From: JAMXLO01 sp964427005
GTDB lineage: Bacteria > Pseudomonadota > Alphaproteobacteria > Acetobacterales > Acetobacteraceae
Direction: 5' to 3'
Assembly (NCBI GenBank): GCA_964427005.1
Contig: CAYRTL010000060.1
Span: 1 to 31,467, forward strand
Length of the DNA: 31,467 nt
This document shows, piece after piece, positions 17,412-25,001 of this stretch. Position 1 is the stretch's first letter. Each line of letters starts with the position of its first letter. The translations under genes and the position numbers were made by a program. The notes beneath the pieces were generated by a model. It saw only the letters and a list, made by a program, of their open reading frames with translations, did no database searches and had not been told where the DNA came from.

Positions 17412-18596
17412 GTGGAATCTCAAGGCAACCCGGGCCCCCTCGCCCGCTTCAAAGTGATCGATCTTTCGCGTGTCCGCGCCGGCCCGACAGCCGTGCGCCA
17501 GCTCGCCGACTGGGGCGCGAACGTCATCAAAGTGGAATCCCCGGAAGGCGATGGGGGCATGGGGGGCGAACGGCACGGCCCCGACTTCCAGAACCTGCAT
17601 CGCAACAAACGCAGCATGACGCTGAATCTCAAGTCACCTGAGGGTGTGGAGATTCTCAGGCGATTGGTCAGCGAGGCCGACGTGCTGGTGGAGAACTATA
17701 GGCCGGATGTGAAGTTCCGGCTAGGCATCGATTATGAAACGCTGCGGCCAGTCAACCCGCGTCTGGTCTACGCAAGTATATCGGGCTTCGGCCAAGACGG
17801 ACCCTACCGTGAACGTCCCGGCTTCGATCAGATCGCTCAAGGAATGGGTGGGTTGATGTCGATCACCGGCCTGCCCGGCCAAGGACCGGTCCGCGTAGGA
17901 ATCCCGGTAGCAGACCTGACCGCCGGCATCTTCTGCGCAATGGGCATCTTGATCGCTCTATTGGAACGCGAGCAATCAGGCCAAGGGCAATGGGTTCAGA
18001 GCAGCCTTTTATCCGCGCAGATCGCCATGCTGGACTTCCAGGCGGCGCGTTGGACGATTGGCCAGGAGGTACCTGGGCAAGCCGGCAATGATCATCCGAC
18101 CAGCATTCCGACCGGCGTCTTCCCGACATCCGACGGCTACATGAACATCGGTGCCGCCGGCGAGGCGATCTATCAGCGATTTTGCAAGGTGATCGATGCG
18201 CCGGAACTGGCGGCAGATCCCGATTTCGCCACCAATGCCAATCGTTCGAAGAACCGCGCCCGGCTGAATGAGGCCATCAGCGCCATCACGCGTAACCGCA
18301 CCACGTCCGAATGGATCGATCTCCTCAACGAGGCTGGTGTGCCGTGCGGCCCGATCTACAAGATGAACGAGGTGTTCGCCGATCCGCAGGTGAAGCACCT
18401 CAACATCACGCGTCGTGTGCAGCACAAGGTGCTGGGCGATGTCGAGGTGGTTGGCCAGGCGGTTGAGCTGTCACGGACACCATGGAGCGTACGCAGCGCC
18501 ACGCCGGAGCCCGGCGAGCACACCGATCAGATCCTGCGTGAACTGGGCTACGGCACTGCAGAGATCGCGGATTTACGGCAGCGAAAAGTCATTTAG
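17412..18596 (+). CDS. Family III CoA-transferase (CaiB/BaiF type), single domain
   Basis: Moves CoA between carboxylic acids through a protein-anhydride intermediate. I chose GTG 17412: AGAGG lies 8 bases upstream and the resulting 394 residues match the family; the longer ATG reading at 17358 adds 18 atypical residues. The N-terminal Rossmann block is VIDLSRVRAGPTAVRQLADWGANVIKVE (short cores: VIDLSRVRAGP, GANVIKVESP). The catalytic aspartate is D168 in IPVADLTAGIF, placed exactly as D169 of formyl-CoA transferase when counted to the SGQGQ turn. The C-terminal NEVFADPQVKHLNI motif is typical. Substrate unknown. The gene stands alone, followed by a palindromic repeat. Confidence 0.9.
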   Translation: MESQGNPGPLARFKVIDLSRVRAGPTAVRQLADWGANVIKVESPEGDGGMGGERHGPDFQNLHRNKRSMTLNLKSPEGVEILRRLVSEADVLVENYRPDVKFRLGIDYETLRPVNPRLVYASISGFGQDGPYRERPGFDQIAQGMGGLMSITGLPGQGPVRVGIPVADLTAGIFCAMGILIALLEREQSGQGQWVQSSLLSAQIAMLDFQAARWTIGQEVPGQAGNDHPTSIPTGVFPTSDGYMNIGAAGEAIYQRFCKVIDAPELAADPDFATNANRSKNRARLNEAISAITRNRTTSEWIDLLNEAGVPCGPIYKMNEVFADPQVKHLNITRRVQHKVLGDVEVVGQAVELSRTPWSVRSATPEPGEHTDQILRELGYGTAEIADLRQRKVI

Positions 18597-18603
18597 CCTG
18601 CCT

Positions 18604-18686
18604 TGTCATTTGCGAGGAGCGCAGCGACGAAGCAATCCCCAACACGAGGGGGATTGCTTCGTCAGCTCCGCTTCCTCGCAATGACA
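18604..18686. repeat. Palindromic interspersed repeat, copy 1
   Basis: Imperfect inverted repeat: the arm opening TGTCATTTGCGAGGAGCGCA (18604-18623) runs to AGCAATCCCC at 18640, and the opposite arm from about 18649 ends CTCGCAATGACA at 18686. The arms can pair over about 37 bases with few mismatches. It occupies the whole space between two convergent genes and probably acts as a bidirectional terminator. A second copy is at 29560-29635. The sequence resembles the GTCATTGCGAG...GAAGCAATCC family dispersed in many bacterial genomes, known for yielding false CERSEAI peptides. Confidence 0.85.
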
Positions 18687-18689
18687 GTA

Positions 18690-19655
18690 CTATCGCGTAT
18701 AGCGCGTCGTGGTCGTTGGCCGTGTGCCGGCGCGGGTGATGACGACAGGTTCCGCGGGCAGCATGCGCGGTTCGCCCTGCCCCTCCCAGAGCCAATATTT
18801 GTTGTCGCCGGCGCCGTTGACCGCGACCACCTTGTGATTGCCTTTGGTGTCGATCGCATGGATGGTCACGCGGCTGATCAGCCCGCCCTTCAGCGCGCGC
18901 ATGTCCTCGACCGCCTCACCAACAGCATCGGCGACGCTCGCACCCTTCTTCATGTACAGCACAATGGAACGTGCCGTACAGCAGCGTATCGTCATCTCGC
19001 CGGCACCCGTGCAAGCCGCGGCGCCATAGCGCGTGTCGGCGTAAGAACCGGCACCCACAATAGGGCTGTCGCCGAGCCGGCCTGGATATTTCCATCCCCA
19101 GCCTGACGTGCTGGTGCCGCTGCAAACGTTGCCTGCCTGATCGTGCGCAAGAAATACCGTTGTGTCGCGACCGACTTCAGGATCAATGGCGTGCCTGCAA
19201 AGCTCGGCGAGCGGCACATTGGGCCACGCCTTCTTCTGCGCTGGAGGCACTTCATTGTCGAACCATGCCTGCCAGGCGCGCCGCGAGTCGGGGATCAGAT
19301 TGTCCGCCTCTTCGGCGCCGACCTCGCGTGCAAAGCGCGCGGCACCCTCCCCTACCAGGAACTCGTGTGGCAACCGCCGCATGATCTCGCGCGCCACGCT
19401 CACCGGATGCAGATAGCCCTGTAGCGCACCGACAGCGCCCGAACGCAGCGTGGTGCCGTCCATCATACAGGCATCGAGTTCCATCTCGCACAGCAGATTG
19501 GGCCAACCGCCTCGCCCGACCGTACGCACCGAAGGATCGGCCTCGATCAACCGGATGCCAGCCTCGATCGCATCCAGTGCATGCGCGCCTTGCGACAGCA
19601 TGCGCGCGGTGGTCGGCACGCCGAGAGTGCCTTCGTTGTTGGTAACCAGGATCAT
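18690..19655 (-). CDS. Aspartylglucosaminidase-type N(4)-asparaginase (Ntn hydrolase)
   Basis: A 321-residue member of the type 2 asparaginase/glycosylasparaginase family, enzymes that cleave themselves and then use the exposed Thr to hydrolyse amide bonds. The cleavage/catalytic site is D164-T165 in EVGRDTTVFLAHD, and the downstream substrate block GRLGDSPIVGAGSYAD (192-207) and TGAGEMTIR are intact. The N-terminal half carries GRGGWPNLLCEMELDA, the counterpart of the GG.PN..G.v.LDA block. No signal peptide is seen, so it should be cytoplasmic. The start overlaps the stop of the tandem CoA-transferase (ATGA), so both are made from one message. The natural substrate may be an amide other than glycosyl-asparagine. 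Confidence 0.9.
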   Translation of the reverse strand: MILVTNNEGTLGVPTTARMLSQGAHALDAIEAGIRLIEADPSVRTVGRGGWPNLLCEMELDACMMDGTTLRSGAVGALQGYLHPVSVAREIMRRLPHEFLVGEGAARFAREVGAEEADNLIPDSRRAWQAWFDNEVPPAQKKAWPNVPLAELCRHAIDPEVGRDTTVFLAHDQAGNVCSGTSTSGWGWKYPGRLGDSPIVGAGSYADTRYGAAACTGAGEMTIRCCTARSIVLYMKKGASVADAVGEAVEDMRALKGGLISRVTIHAIDTKGNHKVVAVNGAGDNKYWLWEGQGEPRMLPAEPVVITRAGTRPTTTTRYTR

Positions 19656-22261
19656 ATGACGCCTTCTTCCGCCAAGCGCTCGACATCACTGCGCGACATT
19701 CCCAGCAGTTCGGTCAGCAGCCACTCATTGTCCTCGCCATAGCACGGCGCTCCGCGATTGATCGGTCCGCCGATATAGGCCGGCGTACGGGTGAACTTCA
19801 TCGGCAGTTCGTACACGGGCCATGTGCCAATCTTGGTTCCGGTGACCTCCGTCAGCCAGTTCAGATGCCGCAACTGCGGGTCATGATCGCAGCGGTCTTC
19901 CGCGTTCTGGCACACGCCAGCCGGCACGCCTGCATGCTGTAGCTTCATCATGCAGTCATAGCGATCCTGCGTGCGGGTCCACGATTCAACCGCCGCGTCC
20001 AGCGAGTCCTGATGCAGCAGCCGATGTTCCAGCGTGTTGAAGCGATGATCGTCCAGCCATGCTCCTTGCCCCGCCACCCGAGCCAACGCACGCCACTCCG
20101 CATCCGTGAAGCAGGCGATCGCGATCCAGCGGTCCTTGCCCGCGCAGCGATACGCTCCGTGCGGTGCGGCCGGCTTGTATGGCGAGCGGTTGCCGTAGCG
20201 CCGCCACACGCGTTCATTGGCCGACCAGTCGAGGATGGTTGCGCCCGTCAGGAACAGACCGGATTCGCACTGCGAAGCGTCGATCCACTGCCCCTCGCCC
20301 GTGCGCTCGCGATGATACAACGCGCCGAGCAGCGCAAGGGCGTATCCATACGCGCCCATCCAGTCGAGATATGAGTATCCCCAACCGACCGGCATCGCCG
20401 GCTCAGGCAGACCCGACATGTCGCCCTGTCCGCCGAACGCCGCGGCAACCGGACCGACGGTGCGCATCCGGCCATACATGCCATGCGCGCCCATGCCGGA
20501 CTGCTGGATGTAGATGATGTCCGGCCGGATGCTCTTCATCACGTCATAGCCCAGACCCAGCCGCTGTAGCACACCAGGCGAAAATCCCTCGGCTACGACA
20601 TCACAGATGCGCACCAGGTCCTTGGCGATCTGCAATCCTTTTGGATGCCGAATGTTCAGCGAAATGCCGCGTTTGCCCGCGTTCTTGTTGTTGAACTGCC
20701 CTCCCATGTCGGGGTCCTTCACCCCTGGCAGCGGTCCTGTCGCTGCATCGCGTGCCGCTCGTCCCCCGACCGGCGCCATCGCCGCGAGCCGCGTATCAGG
20801 ATTGTCCTTCCACTCGACCTTGAAACTCTCAGCACCCATCGCAGCGAGGAAGCGCGTGCCACCAGCGGATGCAAGAAACCACGCGAAATCCAGGATCTTC
20901 ACGCCCTGCAGCGGGAACGGCTTGTTGTGTAGCGCCGACAGCTTCGGATTGGTCACACGCCGGGGCTCTGCCGCGACACCCGGCCGCCGCATAGCCGCAC
21001 CCAATACAGCCGCGGTATCCTCACCCAGCAGCGGCGCACGCCGCCCGACCTGCCAGCTCGTCTTGTTACTCAGCCATTTGCTGGTCGGATAACGGAAGCT
21101 GCGGCCGTACTCCGGATGATGTATATCGGCGAAGCTTTTGCGCTTCAGCCAGTGCTCATCCAGCGCGTTCTCATGCGGTTTGCGCAGCGGCGCCCATAGC
21201 AGACCGGCTTCCTGCGCCTCGCGCCACGGCATGTCAGCATAGGTCCAGGCGCGGATGAAGCGTTGCACCACGTCCAGCATATGCGCCCGCGCCTCATCGC
21301 CCGCCGCCGAGCCAGGCACCTGGCGCGCCTTCAAATCCGCATCTGGCGGCGGTGGCTGCAAATCAGCCTGCATGCCGTACTTGCTGAGCAGCGGCACCAG
21401 GTTCTTCAGATCGCGAGCGCCCATGCCGTGCGAAATGAACCAGCGACCATCCTTCGTATGGCAGATACTCGGCGAATGGTTGGGCGTCTCCACGGCGTGC
21501 CGGTTTGTCAACCGCCACAGCGGCACGCGCCGCATCACCCAATGCATGATGTCAAGCTCGGGGTTCTTCGACACCGCCTCGTGGATCGCCACCGATACAT
21601 CCTGTCCTTCGCCGCTGCGATGACGATGGATCAGCGCCGCGATGACGCCGGTCGCAAGCTGCTCGCCAGCAATGTGATAGGCGTGCCAGATCTGCGGCGC
21701 TATCGGCGGTGTGTCGTACTCCAGGTTGGGATCGGGATCGTAGCCGCAATTCATCATGATCCCACCAAGGGCGAGATGGATGAGGTCGGAACTCTTGAGA
21801 CCCTTCCACGGTCCATCATCGCCGAATGGCGTCATACGCGCTGTCACCAGCGATGGAAACCGCGCATTCATCGCCGTGCGATCCAGACCCAACGCCTCGT
21901 TCAGCGCGCCACAGCTTGCATCCAGCAGCACGTCAGCGCCTTCCAACAGACGCAGCATGTGCTCGCGCGCCAGCGTCTCGCGCAGATCGAGCACCACCGA
22001 TTTCTTGTTGCGATTGTAATTCCAGAAGAACAGCGATCGCTCGAGCCCAGGCTCATCCTCCAGATAGGGACCGATCCGGCGCGTTGCATTGCCCTCGGGC
22101 GGCTCGATCTTCACCACCTCGGCGCCAAGTCCGGCAAGCAGCAATCCTGTATACTCAGCGCGTTCGTCCGCCACCTCGATCACGCGCAATCCGGACAACA
22201 TGCCTGGGCCCGCATTGCCCATCATGTCGCCCGGGCCAGGTTCAATCTGCGTTTGCGACAT
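19652..22261 (-). CDS. Tandem (double-length) family III CoA-transferase
   Basis: An 869-residue protein made of two CaiB/BaiF units, roughly residues 20-425 and 448-869. Both have the nucleotide-fold start (LSGLRVIEVADERAEYTG; LQGVKILDFAWFLASAGG) and the later TGEGQ-like turn. Counting back from that turn, the catalytic Asp position is D633 in SYLDWMGAY of the second half, but is Y195 (HAYHIAGE) in the first. So only the second half is likely to form the acyl-anhydride; the first may bind or stabilise. GAGGAG upstream of the ATG supports the start. It lies 25 bases after the alpha/beta hydrolase and is coupled to the asparaginase gene. Substrate unknown. Confidence 0.88.
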   Translation of the reverse strand: MSQTQIEPGPGDMMGNAGPGMLSGLRVIEVADERAEYTGLLLAGLGAEVVKIEPPEGNATRRIGPYLEDEPGLERSLFFWNYNRNKKSVVLDLRETLAREHMLRLLEGADVLLDASCGALNEALGLDRTAMNARFPSLVTARMTPFGDDGPWKGLKSSDLIHLALGGIMMNCGYDPDPNLEYDTPPIAPQIWHAYHIAGEQLATGVIAALIHRHRSGEGQDVSVAIHEAVSKNPELDIMHWVMRRVPLWRLTNRHAVETPNHSPSICHTKDGRWFISHGMGARDLKNLVPLLSKYGMQADLQPPPPDADLKARQVPGSAAGDEARAHMLDVVQRFIRAWTYADMPWREAQEAGLLWAPLRKPHENALDEHWLKRKSFADIHHPEYGRSFRYPTSKWLSNKTSWQVGRRAPLLGEDTAAVLGAAMRRPGVAAEPRRVTNPKLSALHNKPFPLQGVKILDFAWFLASAGGTRFLAAMGAESFKVEWKDNPDTRLAAMAPVGGRAARDAATGPLPGVKDPDMGGQFNNKNAGKRGISLNIRHPKGLQIAKDLVRICDVVAEGFSPGVLQRLGLGYDVMKSIRPDIIYIQQSGMGAHGMYGRMRTVGPVAAAFGGQGDMSGLPEPAMPVGWGYSYLDWMGAYGYALALLGALYHRERTGEGQWIDASQCESGLFLTGATILDWSANERVWRRYGNRSPYKPAAPHGAYRCAGKDRWIAIACFTDAEWRALARVAGQGAWLDDHRFNTLEHRLLHQDSLDAAVESWTRTQDRYDCMMKLQHAGVPAGVCQNAEDRCDHDPQLRHLNWLTEVTGTKIGTWPVYELPMKFTRTPAYIGGPINRGAPCYGEDNEWLLTELLGMSRSDVERLAEEGVI

Positions 22262-22286
22262 GACATGTTCTCCTCGGGTAGCGCCG

Positions 22287-23141
22287 TTACGGCCTGGTCC
22301 GTTTCAGCATCTCCAGCAGCATCGCATTGAACTGCTCCGGCGCCTCGTACGCCACCCAATGCCCGGCACCCGGAATCATGCGGACATCGGCATCCGGCCG
22401 CAGCTCACGCAGCGCGGTAATACGTTGGGGAGCACGCGGATTGGCCGGTGCATCGCGCTCGCCCCAGATGCCGTTCACGCGTGCCACCACTCGCTTCAAC
22501 GCATTAGGCAGCGCGCCACTGCGCGACAAAGTCGGCGTCTTCAATCGTGAGTGCCGTGTGTTCCATTCCTGGATCGCCAGCGCCAGCTCATCGATCTTCG
22601 TAGGATCCGCGATCATGAGCCGGTTGAGATTCGTGCGATGTGCTGCGACGCGCGCCTCGCCCATCAGATGCCGCACCTTCAGCAGCTCAACCGCACTTCC
22701 CGCCGGCCCCACGCCGCTCGAACCGATAATCGTCACCGACCGCACACGCGCGCCGTGGATCGCGCCGACACAGGTTGCCATCGTGCCGCCAAATGAAAAC
22801 CCGGCCACGTCGTACTGCGCATGGACGCCAAGAATGATGTCGATGCCGTGTGCGACGACTTCCGCGACCGCCATTGCATCGTCGCCACTCGGCGGAAACG
22901 CCGACTCCCCGAGTCCCGGCAGATCAGGGACCAGCAGCCGGTAACGCTGTGACAGCTCGTCAATATTATGGGCCCAATGGCGCCACGAGCCAGCGCCGCC
23001 GTGGAAAAGCACCAGAACCGGCCCTTCGCCCCACGAACGCCAGACCATCGTTCCGTCGCCGCATGGTGTCTCGGTTCGCCACGCAGACCTCTCCAGCCGG
23101 TCCAGAAATGCCGCCGGCTCCACCCCGACCCGATCGTTCAT
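22287..23141 (-). CDS. Alpha/beta-fold hydrolase
   Basis: A 284-residue alpha/beta hydrolase of the esterase/C-C hydrolase group. The oxyanion motif is LFHGGAGS, the nucleophile elbow GFSFGG gives S116, the acid is D230 in GIWGERDAP, and the catalytic His is H261 in IPGAGHWVAYE. There is no signal peptide, so it acts in the cytoplasm. It is first in the minus-strand operon hydrolase, tandem CoA-transferase, asparaginase. It may hydrolyse an ester, lactone or ring-cleavage product of the compound this region degrades; that is inference from context. It is divergent from the metallophosphoesterase over 92 bases that should hold promoters for both. Confidence 0.87.
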   Translation of the reverse strand: MNDRVGVEPAAFLDRLERSAWRTETPCGDGTMVWRSWGEGPVLVLFHGGAGSWRHWAHNIDELSQRYRLLVPDLPGLGESAFPPSGDDAMAVAEVVAHGIDIILGVHAQYDVAGFSFGGTMATCVGAIHGARVRSVTIIGSSGVGPAGSAVELLKVRHLMGEARVAAHRTNLNRLMIADPTKIDELALAIQEWNTRHSRLKTPTLSRSGALPNALKRVVARVNGIWGERDAPANPRAPQRITALRELRPDADVRMIPGAGHWVAYEAPEQFNAMLLEMLKRTRP

Positions 23142-23233
23142 GCTGTTTCCATGCGCGGATAATCGTGGAAGGCTAGGGATGCCGCCGCGACATCGTCAAG
23201 GTCAGGCCCAGTCGATACGGAACGTACGAAACC

Positions 23234-24013
23234 ATGACGATTGTCTTCATCGGCGACATTCATCAGCAGTGGCACAGCGTCGAGCGCGGGCTCGCATCGG
23301 TTGATCCGTTGCCGAAGGCCGCCGTCCTGCTCGGCGATATCCAATGCGATCGTCCGCTGGACGACCTGGCTGCACCGCTGCTGGACCGCGGCATCGGCGT
23401 GCACTGGATCTTCGGCAATCACGACAACGATGGCGGCCCGGAAATGTGGGCCAATCTCGTCGAACCGGAGCGCAACCCGCGGACCACGCAGGGGGCGCTG
23501 CACGCGAAAGTTGTCGAGATCGCCGGCGTTCGTATCGCCGGTCTCGGTGGTACGTTCCGCCCGCGGATATGGGAGCCACCGGAGCCACCACGCCTGCATC
23601 GGCGCGAACAATTGCCCGAAGACCTCGCCAGCCTCGGTCCGGGCTGGAGCAAAGACCACATCGCAGCGCTGATCCATTCGCTGGGCGCCACCGCGATCTG
23701 GCCAGAGGACTACGACTACCTCGCCAGTCAACGCGCTGACATCCTGGTGACGCATGAAGCGCCCCGTAGCCACCCATCAGGCAACGCGGCGTTGGATGCT
23801 CTGGCACGCGCGATGGGCGCCAGCCTGATCGTACACGGTCACCATCATGTATCCTACCGCGCGGTCGCTCCCGATGGGCTTAGGGCGATGGGTGTTGCCG
23901 CTGCCTGGGGCGCCACGCTCGACGGCGAGTTGCTTTGGCCCGGGGAAGCGCCCCGCCATCTCGGCAATCTGATTGCCGGGTGGTCGCTTGAGGCCCAGGC
24001 AATCAACCAGTAA
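23234..24013 (+). CDS. Calcineurin-like metallophosphoesterase
   Basis: A 259-residue cytoplasmic metallophosphoesterase. All motifs of the fold are present: D8/H10 (GDIH), D35 (LLGDIQ), N62-H63-D64 (GNHDN), H174 (LVTHEAP) and H201/H203 (VHGHHH). It should bind two metal ions and hydrolyse phosphomono- or diesters; the substrate cannot be told. It is the first gene of the plus-strand group that continues into the Liv-type transporter 31 bases on, though a functional link is not evident. Confidence 0.88.
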   Translation: MTIVFIGDIHQQWHSVERGLASVDPLPKAAVLLGDIQCDRPLDDLAAPLLDRGIGVHWIFGNHDNDGGPEMWANLVEPERNPRTTQGALHAKVVEIAGVRIAGLGGTFRPRIWEPPEPPRLHRREQLPEDLASLGPGWSKDHIAALIHSLGATAIWPEDYDYLASQRADILVTHEAPRSHPSGNAALDALARAMGASLIVHGHHHVSYRAVAPDGLRAMGVAAAWGATLDGELLWPGEAPRHLGNLIAGWSLEAQAINQ

Positions 24014-24044
24014 GACTGACGCAAAAGGGAGGCATACGAACCAA

Positions 24045-25001
24045 GTGGACCTGGAAGTCCTCATCGAAAACACGCTGAATGCGCTTGCCGCCGGCATCAC
24101 CATCGGTTGCATCTACGGCCTGATGTGCATCGGGCTCGGCCTGATTTTCGGGATCATGCGTATCGTCAATTTCGCCCAGGGCGAACTGCTGATGCTCGGC
24201 ATGTATGCCAGCTTGTATCTGGTGACCGGCGCCGGCGTCTTCGCGTTCCTCGGACCGTATATCGGCCCGTTCATCGGCGCGATGTGCGCCGGCCCTATCG
24301 TGTTCGTCGGTGGGGCTCTGCTGCACAAATTCCTGATCGCACGTGTCTCCGGGTTACGGACGGCGGGCAGCATCGATGACGGGCACTTCGGTCAGCTTCT
24401 CGTCACGTTGGGTATCTCGCTGATTTTGCAAAATGGCGGACTTATCGTGTTCGGCTCCACGCCGGAAACAGTACGCACGCCGCTCGCCTCAAGCGCATTT
24501 GCGGTTGAAGGCTTCTACGGCGACGCCACGGTGTTCCTGAACAAGGCGCGTCTGATCGCCTGCGCGGTCGCGATCATCACCGCGATCGCGCTCTATTTCG
24601 TGCTGGAATACACGCGCCTGGGCAAGTCATTACGCGCCGCGGCCGACAATCCAACCGCCGCGACCTATATGGGCATCGATGTCGATCGCGCCTACCGCAT
24701 TGCCTTTGCACTCGGCTGCGGTATCACGGCGGTGGCGGGCGGATTGATGGCAACGTACTTGTCGTTCGGTCCCTTCATCGGCCTCGACTACGTCATCATC
24801 ATGTATTCGGGCGTCGTTCTGGGCGGCATGGGCAGCATCCTGGGCGCGTTCTGGGGCGGCCTGACGGTGGGCTTCGTGCAGCAATGCTCCGCGCTGGTGC
24901 TGCCGCCGCAGTTGCAGAACGCCGCCATCTTCGTCGTGTTCCTGATGATCGTCTTGCTGCGTCCGCAGGGCCTGTTCGGCCGTTCGGCGGAACGCGCATG
25001 A
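24045..25001 (+). CDS. Branched-chain amino-acid-type ABC transporter permease (LivH family)
   Basis: Inner-membrane permease of 318 residues, LivH family. Start chosen as GTG 24045 because GGGAGG lies 12 bases upstream and the family begins close to LENTLNALAAGITIGCIYGL-type sequence (here IENTLNALAAG). An earlier in-frame ATG would lie inside the metallophosphoesterase. The conserved GLGLIFGIMRIVNFAQGEL block, the coupling loop RAAADNPTAATYMGIDVDR and the end LLRPQGLFGR are clear. It pairs with the LivM half of the next gene. Transported substrate unknown; LivH relatives carry amino acids, amides, aromatic acids and urea. Confidence 0.92.
   Translation: MDLEVLIENTLNALAAGITIGCIYGLMCIGLGLIFGIMRIVNFAQGELLMLGMYASLYLVTGAGVFAFLGPYIGPFIGAMCAGPIVFVGGALLHKFLIARVSGLRTAGSIDDGHFGQLLVTLGISLILQNGGLIVFGSTPETVRTPLASSAFAVEGFYGDATVFLNKARLIACAVAIITAIALYFVLEYTRLGKSLRAAADNPTAATYMGIDVDRAYRIAFALGCGITAVAGGLMATYLSFGPFIGLDYVIIMYSGVVLGGMGSILGAFWGGLTVGFVQQCSALVLPPQLQNAAIFVVFLMIVLLRPQGLFGRSAERA

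Noticed and set aside
18603..19106. Open frame of 167 codons beginning MSFARSAATKQSPTR
   Set aside because: It begins inside the palindromic repeat and runs antisense through the asparaginase gene; the opening is the usual false peptide of this repeat family.
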